A DNA stretch of 5,840 nucleotides from Tenericutes bacterium ADurb.BinA155 (GCA_002068375.1 MVZL01000083.1:1-5840), one strand, 5' to 3'. Numbered from the stretch's first letter, positions 1 to 5,839 are shown. The notes: generated by a model not told the origin, from the sequence alone. Numbers and translations: made by a program.

Positions 1-115
1 TAAGCCTTGGAAGATCAATGACAAAGTCAAAGGCATCGTTTCTTATGTCGGATTAGGACTATTATTAGTGCTCATGGTGGCCATCATGATCAAGGACATC
101 ATTGGATTATTCTAA
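1..115 (+). CDS. rseP: RseP/RasP-family site-2 metalloprotease, C-terminal end only (partial)
   Basis: This is the last 37 codons of a gene that enters from the left edge; complete codons begin at base 2 and the stop is TAA at 113-115. The peptide has a short charged stretch (KINDKVKG) followed by one hydrophobic helix (IVSYVGLGLLLVLMVAIMI) and the ending KDIIGLF. From memory, this matches the last transmembrane segment and tail of RseP/RasP intramembrane zinc proteases, which usually end in a glycine/leucine-rich helix, an N/K-D pair and a short LF tail. The family cuts transmembrane anti-sigma factors and leftover signal peptides in the membrane. The HExxH and LDG catalytic motifs lie outside the window. 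The call rests on this short tail plus the position just before polC, as in Bacillus, where rasP, proS and polC are adjacent. A different membrane protein cannot be excluded from 37 residues. Confidence 0.75.
   Translation, partial: KPWKINDKVKGIVSYVGLGLLLVLMVAIMIKDIIGLF
92..96 (+). promoter_or_regulatory. Putative ribosome binding site for the TTG start of polC
   Basis: AAGGA lies five bases before the TTG at 102, inside the last codons of rseP. The competing starts, ATG at 123 and ATG at 135, have only weak purine runs (AAAAGAA, AAGAGA) at poor spacing. Strong Shine-Dalgarno sequences occur elsewhere in this window, so this site tips the start towards 102. It could still be a chance match within coding sequence. 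Confidence 0.4.
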
Positions 116-3100
116 AAGAACTATGCAAGAGAAAATGAAACGTTTCTTAGCCTCGATCGGCATCGTGGATGCGGAACGTTTTGATATGGATTTCGACCTG
201 GTTGCCCGCGATCCCTATGACCGCAACAAAGTCAATATGGCCATCGCTAAGCAAGGGCCCTGGGAGTATGCGATGTACCAAGAGTTCCAAGAAGGACTCG
301 CCACCGTCAAATACCCGTGTTCCATTCGTTTCTCTTACGTGAACGCCCCGAGCGTTTATGACCTCGTTTCCTTCTTCAACAGTTGGTACTTATCTCTTTA
401 TCGGGCCACTCCGCCCTTTAAAATCGATCCGGCTGATCCCACGTCACTGCTCCTAACCTATACCAGCGAAGACATGGCGAAGCAAAACACTCCGATCGTC
501 AACGACTTCCGGGCTTGCTTAAAGTATCTGAATTATTCGTTCACGCTCACTGAGGTCACCAAGGTCGAAGCCCCCAAAGTGGATTTGCCGCCCAAGACCG
601 TCGCCAAGATCGAAAAGAAAGCGGTCAAAGAAGCGAGCTCGGCTTTAAGCGATCCTAACGCCCCCAAGGATTCCTCGTATCTTGGAAGTCCCGCCCCCAA
701 AAAAGAAGAGACCCATGAAGAGGTTCTCCAAAATGTCCAAGACGCCATGACCAAAGTCATGCAGGACAATCTCAAGGCCATGGAAGAGGACCGCAACCGC
801 AAACGGGTCTTCACCCGCGGCGACTATAAGCCGATCGATTCGATTGATGAGATCTATAAGCTTGGCATGGAATCCGTCGATTTCGCCGCCGAGATTTATT
901 CGCTTGACTCTCGTATCACCCGGACTGGCAAAACCATCCTCACGGTCGGCTTAGGCGACCCCAGTGGTGGTATCAATGGCAAAATCTTTTCCGACAATCG
1001 TTTATTGACCCCGGAAGTCTTAGCCTCCTATAAGCTGGGCCAACGGGTCCGGATTCGCGGCGCGATCGATACCGATAAGTTTTCCGGCGACCGTCTCATC
1101 ATTTGCCACTTCGTCGACTTGCTCCCCCCGAAACCTTTCCGCGATGATCCGGAACCCGAAAAACGGGTTGAGCTTCATCTGCATACCAAGATGTCGAACA
1201 TGGACGGCCTAGCGGATCCGATCGATTACTGCAACGCCGCCAAAGCCATGGGAATGAAAGCCTTGGCCATTACCGACCATGGCGTCGTCCAAAGCTTCCC
1301 TGATGCCCAAAGCGCGGGCAAAAAGACGGGGTTGAAGATCCTCTATGGCTCCGAACTTTACATGTTCGACCTCATTCCGACCTACATCTTCAATCCGTGC
1401 GATCGGGTTTTGCAAACCGCCTCCTATTGCGTGCTCGACTTCGAAACCACTGGCTTAAGCGCGAAGTATGATCGCTTGACCGAATTCGGCGGGGCGATCA
1501 TGCAGAACGGGATGGTGGTGAAGACCCTCGATATCATGATCAACCCGGAACGTCACATCCCGGAGAAGATCACCGCGAAGACCCACATCACCGATGAGAT
1601 GGTCGCCGGCGGAGACAAGATCGATGTCGCGGTTAAAAAGATCGCGGATTTCATGGGCGATATGATCATCGTGAGCCATAACGCCACGTTCGACGTTGGC
1701 TTCCTTAATGCCGCTCGGGAACGCCTCGGGCTTGAGCCGATCAAAAACCCGGTCATCGATACCTTGGCTTTAAGCCACTATCTATTCCCGGAAGCGGCCC
1801 GGCATAACCTCGGAGCCTTATCCCGGAACTTGGGATTATCTTCCTATAACGACGATGACGCCCACCGCGCCGATTTCGACGCGAAAGCCCTCGCCGATGT
1901 TTGGCTCTCGATTTTGGGCGTTCTCACCAAGAACAACCACGAACTGACCCATCGCCAACTCGCCGATCTGCGGAGCGATAACCCCAACATCTTCAAACAC
2001 ATGCGGGCTTACCATACGGTGGTCCTCTGCAAAAATGAGGATGGCTTAAAGGATCTCTACCGCCTTGTTTCCGAATCGCACATCACTTACCTCGCCGAGG
2101 TTCCGAAGACCCCGCGAAGCTTAATTCAGCAATATCGGAAGAATCTCTTAATCGGCTCGGCTTGCTTTAATGGCGAGCTCTTTGAACTGGCCCGAACCCG
2201 GGGCAAAGAAGCCCTCAAAGAAGCGATGGCTTTCTATGACTACATTGAGATCCAACCGCTTGAAAACTATTCGTATCTCATTAACGTCGGCGACGTCGCG
2301 AGCAAAGAACAGCTGATCCGAATCCTCAATGACATCATTGAAGCCGCGGATGAAATCGGGAAGCCGATTTGCGCGACTGGGGACTGCCATTACGTGAACC
2401 CCGAAGATAAAATCACCCGCGATGTTTATATCTCGGCCAAGGCCATTGGCGGGGGACGTCACCCCCTTAATCCGCCGTTCCGGGACAAACTTCCTCTTTT
2501 TGAGAACCCCGATCAGCATTTCCGTTCGACTCGGCAGATGCTCGATAGCTTTAAGACATGGATGAGCGAAGAGAAGGCTCGCGAGATCGTGATCAAGAAC
2601 ACGAACATGATCGCCGATCAGATCGCGGTGGTGGAACCGGTCAAGGATGACCTCTTCACCCCGAACGCGAACTTACCGGACTCGGCCGAAAAGATCCGGA
2701 CTCTCTGCATGACGAATTTCCAGAAGACCTATGGCGACCACCCCGATCCGGCCATTAAGGAACGGCTTGAGCGGGAGCTGGATGGCATTATCGGCCACGG
2801 TTACGCGGTCACTTATTACATCGCTCACTGCATCATCAAGAAGGCGAACCAAGATGGCTACATCGTCGGTTCCCGTGGTTCGGTCGGTTCCTCTTTCGCC
2901 GCCCACATGGCCGAGATCACCGAGGTCAATCCTTTGGCTCCGCATTATCTCTGCCCCAAGTGCAAACACCTTGAATGGTCGAAAGATCCGAATGTCAAAT
3001 CCGGCTTTGACCTCCCCGACAAGAATTGCCCGGAGTGCGGGACCAAGATGATCGCCGATGGCCAGAACATTCCGTTCGAAACCTTCTTGGGCTTCAACGC

Positions 3101-4571
3101 CGATAAGGTTCCGGATATCGACTTAAACTTCCCACCCGATTATCAAAGCAAAGCCCACGATTACACCAGGGTGCTCCTAGGCGAGCATAACGTCTTCCGG
3201 GCCGGCACGATCGAAACCGTCGCTGAAAAGACGGCCTTTGGTTATGTCCGTGGCTATTTTGAACGGATCGGGAAGAACCCGGATGAGATGTCGACCGCGA
3301 CCATCGCCTATATCGCCTCGAAGTGCCAAGGGGTCAAGCGGACGACCGGGCAGCACCCCGGCGGCATCGTCGTCATCCCGAAGGACTATAACGTCTACGA
3401 TTTCACCGCGATTCAGCACCCGGCGGACGACCGTGAGGCCGACTGGCTCACGACCCATTACGATTTCCGCAGCATGCACGATGAGCTTTTGAAACTCGAC
3501 TTGCTCGGCCACGTCGATCCTTTGGCCATGCGGAAAATGAGCTTGCTGACCCATATCGATATCACGACGATCCCGATGAACGACAAGAAAGTTCTTTCCT
3601 TGTTCAACACCCCGCTCGCATTAGGGATGCAAAAGAACTATTTGAAGGTCGAAACCGGAGCCTCGGGCTTGCCCGAATTCGGCACCGACCTCGCCCAGCG
3701 GATGTTAAAAGAGGCCCATCCGACCACCTTTAACGACCTTCTCATCATCTCGGGCCTCGCTCACGGCACCGACGTCTGGAACAACAACGCCGAAGATCTC
3801 ATTCAAAGCGGTACCGCGACCTTGCAACAAGTCATCGGATGCCGTGACGATATCATGACCTATCTCATTTCGATGGGATTACCCTCTCAGGTTTCCTTCC
3901 AGATCATGGAGGACGTCCGCCATGGCAAGAAATTAAAACCCGATTATTCGAAGCTCATGCAGGCCCATAACGTCCCGCAGTACTATTTGGATTCCTGCAA
4001 TAAGATTCATTATCTCTTCCCAAGGGCCCACGCGACCGCGTACGTCATGATGGCGGTCCGGGTCGGCTACTTCAAGGTCTACTATCCTCTCGAGTTCTAC
4101 GCGGTCTTCTTCAGCGTCCGTAGCGATGACTGGGACATCAAGACCATGGTCGAAGGCTACGATTCGATCGTCGCGAAGCTTGAAGAGTACAAGCGCCGGG
4201 GCATGAACCGGGATAACCCGCTCACGCCGAAAGAAGAAAATATCGAAAAGACCCTCCAAATCGCCCTCGAAATGGTTGAACGGGGTTATAAGTTTGAGAA
4301 TATCGATCTCTATAAGTCTTTAGCGACCGAGTTCTTAGTCGACCACGAGAACAAGGCCCTGATCCCGCCCTTCCACGTCGTCGATGGCTTAGGCGATGCC
4401 GCGGCCGAATCGATCGTCGAAGCCCGAAAGAACGGGAAGTTCCTCTCAAAGGAAGACCTCCTCAAACGGGCGACGAAACTGAACGGAACCAACCTCAAAG
4501 ACCTCGATGCTCTCGGCGTCCTTAAAGGCTTAGGCGAATCAAATCAAATGTCCCTATTTGAATTTATGTGA
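102..4571 (+). CDS. polC: DNA polymerase III PolC-type, alpha subunit with built-in 3'-5' exonuclease
   Basis: This is the replicative polymerase of low-GC Gram-positives. Numbering is from the TTG start (1489 residues; B. subtilis PolC has about 1437). Order: variable N-terminal domain 1-150; Lys/Glu-rich linker 155-235; OB fold about 255-340; PHP domain beginning RVELHLH (H359, H361, D368, then TDH 391-393). A DEDDh proofreading exonuclease interrupts the PHP domain at 440-605 (D446, E448, D531, H588, D593). PHP resumes through C688 and D761/H763. The palm has GSRGSVGSS (923-931), a four-cysteine zinc site (C951, C954, C976, C979) and catalytic acids D1005, D1007 and D1133. TTGQHPGG is at 1081-1088. 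A helix-hairpin-helix region lies near 1427-1442, and QMSLF (1482-1486) is a sliding-clamp motif. All catalytic residues are intact. ATG at 123 (seven bases after the rseP stop) or 135 are alternative starts. It probably shares a transcript with rseP. Confidence 0.97.
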   Translation: MDYSKRTMQEKMKRFLASIGIVDAERFDMDFDLVARDPYDRNKVNMAIAKQGPWEYAMYQEFQEGLATVKYPCSIRFSYVNAPSVYDLVSFFNSWYLSLYRATPPFKIDPADPTSLLLTYTSEDMAKQNTPIVNDFRACLKYLNYSFTLTEVTKVEAPKVDLPPKTVAKIEKKAVKEASSALSDPNAPKDSSYLGSPAPKKEETHEEVLQNVQDAMTKVMQDNLKAMEEDRNRKRVFTRGDYKPIDSIDEIYKLGMESVDFAAEIYSLDSRITRTGKTILTVGLGDPSGGINGKIFSDNRLLTPEVLASYKLGQRVRIRGAIDTDKFSGDRLIICHFVDLLPPKPFRDDPEPEKRVELHLHTKMSNMDGLADPIDYCNAAKAMGMKALAITDHGVVQSFPDAQSAGKKTGLKILYGSELYMFDLIPTYIFNPCDRVLQTASYCVLDFETTGLSAKYDRLTEFGGAIMQNGMVVKTLDIMINPERHIPEKITAKTHITDEMVAGGDKIDVAVKKIADFMGDMIIVSHNATFDVGFLNAARERLGLEPIKNPVIDTLALSHYLFPEAARHNLGALSRNLGLSSYNDDDAHRADFDAKALADVWLSILGVLTKNNHELTHRQLADLRSDNPNIFKHMRAYHTVVLCKNEDGLKDLYRLVSESHITYLAEVPKTPRSLIQQYRKNLLIGSACFNGELFELARTRGKEALKEAMAFYDYIEIQPLENYSYLINVGDVASKEQLIRILNDIIEAADEIGKPICATGDCHYVNPEDKITRDVYISAKAIGGGRHPLNPPFRDKLPLFENPDQHFRSTRQMLDSFKTWMSEEKAREIVIKNTNMIADQIAVVEPVKDDLFTPNANLPDSAEKIRTLCMTNFQKTYGDHPDPAIKERLERELDGIIGHGYAVTYYIAHCIIKKANQDGYIVGSRGSVGSSFAAHMAEITEVNPLAPHYLCPKCKHLEWSKDPNVKSGFDLPDKNCPECGTKMIADGQNIPFETFLGFNADKVPDIDLNFPPDYQSKAHDYTRVLLGEHNVFRAGTIETVAEKTAFGYVRGYFERIGKNPDEMSTATIAYIASKCQGVKRTTGQHPGGIVVIPKDYNVYDFTAIQHPADDREADWLTTHYDFRSMHDELLKLDLLGHVDPLAMRKMSLLTHIDITTIPMNDKKVLSLFNTPLALGMQKNYLKVETGASGLPEFGTDLAQRMLKEAHPTTFNDLLIISGLAHGTDVWNNNAEDLIQSGTATLQQVIGCRDDIMTYLISMGLPSQVSFQIMEDVRHGKKLKPDYSKLMQAHNVPQYYLDSCNKIHYLFPRAHATAYVMMAVRVGYFKVYYPLEFYAVFFSVRSDDWDIKTMVEGYDSIVAKLEEYKRRGMNRDNPLTPKEENIEKTLQIALEMVERGYKFENIDLYKSLATEFLVDHENKALIPPFHVVDGLGDAAAESIVEARKNGKFLSKEDLLKRATKLNGTNLKDLDALGVLKGLGESNQMSLFEFM

Positions 4572-4586
4572 GCCGCGGACTATACT
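4558..4586 (+). promoter_or_regulatory. Predicted sigma-70/SigA promoter for tRNA-Pro
   Basis: TTGAAT at 4558-4563 (4 of 6 to TTGACA) and TATACT at 4581-4586 (5 of 6 to TATAAT) are separated by exactly 17 bases. The -35 lies within the last sense codons of polC and the -10 lies ten bases past its stop. Transcription would begin near 4593, about 30 bases before the mature tRNA, which is ordinary for a tRNA gene. Confidence 0.6.
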
Positions 4587-4591
4587 TACCC

Positions 4592-4618
4592 TCGCGGAAG
4601 ATACAAATTCCTTCGCGA
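4592..4618 (+). other. Imperfect stem-loop in the tRNA-Pro leader
   Basis: TCGCG-(G)-AAG at 4592-4600 can pair with CTTCGCGA at 4611-4618: eight base pairs with a single bulged G and a ten-base loop. No T-run follows, so it is not an ordinary intrinsic terminator for polC. It would lie at the 5' end of the tRNA precursor and might be a processing or stability element, or chance. Confidence 0.35.
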
Positions 4619-4623
4619 ATTCT

Positions 4624-4700
4624 CGGGACATAGCACAGCTTGGTAGTGCGCCTGGTTCGGGACCAGGAGGTCGTGGGTTCGAACCCCACTGTTCCGACCA
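4624..4700 (+). tRNA. tRNA-Pro, anticodon CGG
   Basis: A complete cloverleaf can be drawn. Acceptor CGGGACA (4624-4630) pairs with TGTTCCG (4690-4696), with one G-T pair. The D arm is GCAC/GTGC (4633-4636 and 4646-4649). The anticodon stem CCTGG/CCAGG surrounds the loop TTCGGGA, placing the anticodon CGG at 4658-4660. The T arm GTGGG/CCCAC encloses TTCGAAC (4678-4684). The discriminator base is A and CCA is encoded at 4698-4700. The C1-G72 first pair is typical of bacterial tRNA-Pro. It reads CCG, a proline codon seen many times in polC here. It has its own promoter and is followed by a terminator. Confidence 0.97.
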
Positions 4701-4711
4701 TTGAAAAAAAG

Positions 4712-4741
4712 AAAAGACTCGATGTTGTCGAGTCTTTTTTT
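4712..4741. terminator. Bidirectional intrinsic terminator
   Basis: AAAAGACTCGA (4712-4722) and TCGAGTCTTTT (4728-4738) form an 11-bp stem with the loop TGTTG, followed by a T-run to 4741. It ends the tRNA-Pro transcript. Read on the other strand the same stem is followed by the T-rich complement of the A-run at 4704-4715, so it also serves the acetyltransferase gene converging from the right, whose stop is at 4754-4756. Confidence 0.9.
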
Positions 4742-4753
4742 GTTCTTCGAGTT

Positions 4754-5029
4754 CTACTTTTTGACGAGTGAGGCGTATTCCGGATGCTTTTCGAAATAGG
4801 CTTTCGCGTAAGGGCAGGTGAGAATCGCTTTCTTGCCGCCTTTCCTTAGCTGCGCGATCACTTCTTCGACGAGTTTTCCCGCGATGCCTTGGCCCCGCAA
4901 GGAATCATCGACCCAGGTATGGGTGATGTTCACCGTCTTCTTATCGACGCTAGGAAAAAGGATTTCCGCAACGGGGCGGCCGCTAGGATCCTCAAGATAA
5001 ACCCGTCCAGGCTGATATTTGAATTCCAT
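4754..5029 (-). CDS. Small GNAT-fold N-acetyltransferase (PF14542/YjdJ-like)
   Basis: This 91-residue protein matches the short single-domain acetyltransferases of the YjdJ/NATD1 type. An N-terminal strand region (residues 1-25) is followed by the core ITHTWVDDSLRGQGIAGKLV (about 35-54), in which R45-G46-Q47-G48-I49-A50 is the acetyl-CoA pyrophosphate-binding loop. The second hallmark is the C-terminal LTCPYAKAYFEKHPEY (70-85), with C72 at the position of the conserved cysteine. The length is normal for this subfamily, which lacks the first strands of full GNAT proteins. Its substrate is unknown. The start ATG at 5029 has no convincing Shine-Dalgarno site; a promoter-like pair ends only six bases before it. 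It lies 44 bases after the toxin gene on the same strand, so it may also be read from the toxin-antitoxin promoter. It ends with TAG at the shared terminator. Confidence 0.9.
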   Translation of the reverse strand: MEFKYQPGRVYLEDPSGRPVAEILFPSVDKKTVNITHTWVDDSLRGQGIAGKLVEEVIAQLRKGGKKAILTCPYAKAYFEKHPEYASLVKK

Positions 5030-5035
5030 GATTTG

Positions 5036-5064
5036 ATTACATCATCTTTCGGAAATAAAGGCAA
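5036..5064 (-). promoter_or_regulatory. Possible promoter of the acetyltransferase gene
   Basis: On the minus strand TTGCCT (5064-5059; 4 of 6 to TTGACA) is followed after 17 bases by TGTAAT (5041-5036; 5 of 6 to TATAAT). Only six bases separate the -10 from the ATG at 5029, so the transcript would begin at or next to the start codon. That is a leaderless arrangement, which would fit the missing ribosome binding site. The hexamer matches are moderate and may be chance. Confidence 0.35.
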
Positions 5065-5073
5065 AGGGAATGC

Positions 5074-5337
5074 TTAAGCATAATGGGACCAAAGGGCCAA
5101 AATGGTGACCGTTTTCGCCGAGGAATCAATGGTATAGACCAAACGATACTGAATGTTGATTCGCCTGGAGTAGCAGCCTTTTAAATCCCCGACCAGTTTT
5201 TCATAGGGCGGTGGGTTTTGGAAAGGATTGTTTCCGAGGATCTTCAAAAGCCCGTTGACCTTTGGAAGCAAACCAGACCGACGGAGATCCTCAATGCTTT
5301 TGAGAGCTTTTCGGTCGAAAAAGAGTTGATAGTTCAT
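5074..5337 (-). CDS. yoeB: YoeB/Txe-family toxin, ribosome-dependent mRNA interferase
   Basis: This is the toxin of a type II toxin-antitoxin pair, 87 residues from the ATG at 5337 (E. coli YoeB has 84). The family has a small RelE-like fold, enters the ribosomal A site and cleaves mRNA there, stopping translation. The diagnostic stretch YSRRINIQYRLVYTI (56-70) matches the family's WSRRI-x-x-x-HRLVY. The catalytic residues known from E. coli YoeB are present: E46 and R65 at identical numbers, and H85-Y86 for H83-Y84, followed here by one extra alanine. An ATG 21 bases upstream would add seven residues, but it lies inside the antitoxin gene. The chosen ATG overlaps the antitoxin stop as ATGA, typical of translational coupling, and no strong ribosome binding site is seen. 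It looks intact and active. Family membership is secure; cleavage specificity is not visible. Confidence 0.95.
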   Translation of the reverse strand: MNYQLFFDRKALKSIEDLRRSGLLPKVNGLLKILGNNPFQNPPPYEKLVGDLKGCYSRRINIQYRLVYTIDSSAKTVTILALWSHYA

Positions 5338-5585
5338 TTGAGATCTTTGCCATCCCAAGGCACCCGGTCTTTGGGATCTTGGCTTTGAGCCGTTTTGATT
5401 TGTTCGAGGAATCCCGGCTGCCCTAATAACGTGAGCGTTTCCTGCAATCCGTTATAATCTTCTTCACTTAAAATAACGGCGTTCCCCTTTTTCGTCGTGA
5501 CCAGCAGGGGCTGATTGTAGTCAATGACCTCTTGTAGCGCCTCATAAAGCTTTTTCCGAAGATTCGTAATGGCAATGGTTTCCAT
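5334..5585 (-). CDS. yefM: YefM/Phd-family antitoxin
   Basis: This antitoxin, 83 residues from the ATG at 5585 (the same length as E. coli YefM), partners the toxin directly downstream. The N-terminal half (1-50) is the Phd/YefM DNA-binding and dimerisation fold: METIAITNLRKKL, then PLLVTTKKGNAVILSEEDYNGLQET, close to the E. coli pattern including R10 near the N terminus. The C-terminal half (about 51-83), rich in polar residues, would be the flexible toxin-wrapping tail. The start is chosen because AAGGAG stands nine bases upstream and homologous proteins begin with this MxTI sequence. An in-frame ATG at 5663 with an even stronger ribosome binding site would add 26 residues. The last codon and TGA overlap the toxin ATG. 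It should inhibit YoeB and, with it, repress its own promoter. Confidence 0.95.
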   Translation of the reverse strand: METIAITNLRKKLYEALQEVIDYNQPLLVTTKKGNAVILSEEDYNGLQETLTLLGQPGFLEQIKTAQSQDPKDRVPWDGKDLK

Positions 5586-5594
5586 GGATAAGGA

Positions 5595-5600
5595 CTCCTT
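5595..5600 (-). promoter_or_regulatory. Ribosome binding site of the short antitoxin form
   Basis: AAGGAG on the minus strand, nine bases before the ATG at 5585. It supports 5585 as a real start. If the -10 at 5612-5607 is used, transcription would begin at about 5600, so this site would sit at the very 5' end of the mRNA, with about 15 bases of leader. Confidence 0.8.
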
Positions 5601-5606
5601 AAAAAG

Positions 5607-5635
5607 ATTATAGCGTACGTAAAAGCGTACTTCAT
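5607..5635 (-). promoter_or_regulatory. Predicted promoter of the yefM-yoeB operon
   Basis: A perfect TATAAT occupies 5612-5607 on the minus strand. The hexamer 17 bases upstream is ATGAAG (5635-5630), which keeps only the TGA core of TTGACA. A weak -35 is common for a promoter kept low by autoregulation. The spacer contains the GTAC-centred repeats listed separately, so a bound YefM-YoeB complex would block polymerase. Confidence 0.6.
5612..5631. promoter_or_regulatory. Putative YefM operator: two GTAC-centred sites 12 bp apart
   Basis: AGCGTAC occurs at 5612-5618 and again at 5624-5630. Each holds a GTAC centre (5615-5618 and 5627-5630), and the centres are exactly 12 bp apart. The left core is the full palindrome CGTACG; the right is the weaker CGTACT. 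Characterised yefM operators combine a long and a short palindrome with TGTACA cores at a 12-bp centre distance. The pair here lies between the -35 and -10 of the operon promoter. Binding itself is inferred. Confidence 0.6.
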
Positions 5636-5667
5636 CATTTTTTGTCCATTGTGGGTTTTCCATGATA

Positions 5668-5675
5668 CCCTCCTT
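5668..5675 (-). promoter_or_regulatory. Strong ribosome binding site before the upstream antitoxin start
   Basis: AAGGAGGG on the minus strand, four bases (TATC) before an ATG at 5663-5661 that is in frame with the antitoxin and opens a 26-residue extension (MENPQWTKNDEVRF and on). It is the best Shine-Dalgarno match in the window. No clear promoter is seen far enough upstream to place it on a transcript; a TATATA at 5686-5681 is too close. Confidence 0.5.
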
Positions 5676-5715
5676 ACCTTTATATAGGGGTCAAAAGGCC
5701 AAATGGACCGATTTC

Positions 5716-5744
5716 TTTGTAGTCGATAGGCTTTAGGGTATAAA
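5716..5744 (+). promoter_or_regulatory. Predicted promoter for tRNA-Arg
   Basis: TATAAA at 5739-5744 is a good -10. Seventeen bases upstream is TTTGTA (5716-5721), a weak -35 (3 of 6); TTGTAG one base on, with a 16-base spacer, scores the same. Transcription would start near 5751, about ten bases before the tRNA. It diverges from the toxin-antitoxin promoter. Confidence 0.45.
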
Positions 5745-5761
5745 ATGAGCCGCGTCTTTAT

Positions 5762-5839
5762 GCGCCCGTAGCTCAGTCCGGATAGAGCACTTCCCTCCTA
5801 AGGAAGGGGTCGACCGTTCAAATCGGTCCGGGCGCGCCA
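5762..5839 (+). tRNA. tRNA-Arg, anticodon CCT
   Basis: A complete cloverleaf can be drawn. Acceptor GCGCCCG (5762-5768) pairs with CGGGCGC (5829-5835). The D arm is GCTC/GAGC (5771-5774 and 5785-5788). The anticodon stem CTTCC/GGAAG encloses CTCCTAA, placing CCT at 5797-5799. The T arm GACCG/CGGTC encloses TTCAAAT (5817-5823). G5836 is the discriminator and CCA is encoded at 5837-5839. It reads AGG, which I noticed only twice in polC (for example in FPRAH) but also once each in the toxin and acetyltransferase genes. The gene ends one base before the window edge; further tRNAs could follow. Confidence 0.97.

Noticed and set aside
951..976. Possible frameshift or insertion in the OB-fold region of polC (GLGDPSGGINGK)
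   Set aside because: The frame is continuous and the glycine-rich loop fits a normal OB-fold turn; no sign of a frameshift.
2731..3051. Open frame inside polC in another + frame (106 codons); similar frames at 3238-3492 and at many places on the minus strand between 533 and 4498
   Set aside because: They are low-complexity shadows (rich in Arg, Ser, Thr or Asp) of a polymerase gene whose catalytic motifs are intact throughout; none has a recognisable domain.
4818..5077. Two + strand open frames (4818-5000 and 4889-5077) opposite the acetyltransferase gene
   Set aside because: The minus-strand frame carries a clear GNAT acetyl-CoA motif; the + frames resemble nothing and have no ribosome binding site.
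5071..5080. Perfect palindrome TGCTTAAGCA at the toxin stop codon
   Set aside because: Ten bases with no loop and no T-run; not a terminator, and such a palindrome can occur by chance.
4754..5337. Acetyltransferase as part of a three-component toxin system with the YoeB-like gene
   Set aside because: Toxic GNAT enzymes (TacT/AtaT type) are larger and pair with RHH antitoxins. This one is a short YjdJ-like housekeeping type, and the YefM-YoeB pair is complete without it.
5681..5694. TATATA near a TTGACC-like hexamer upstream of the antitoxin on the minus strand, as a second promoter
   Set aside because: The two hexamers are almost adjacent rather than 16-18 bases apart, and a start from this -10 would cut into the ribosome binding site at 5668-5675.
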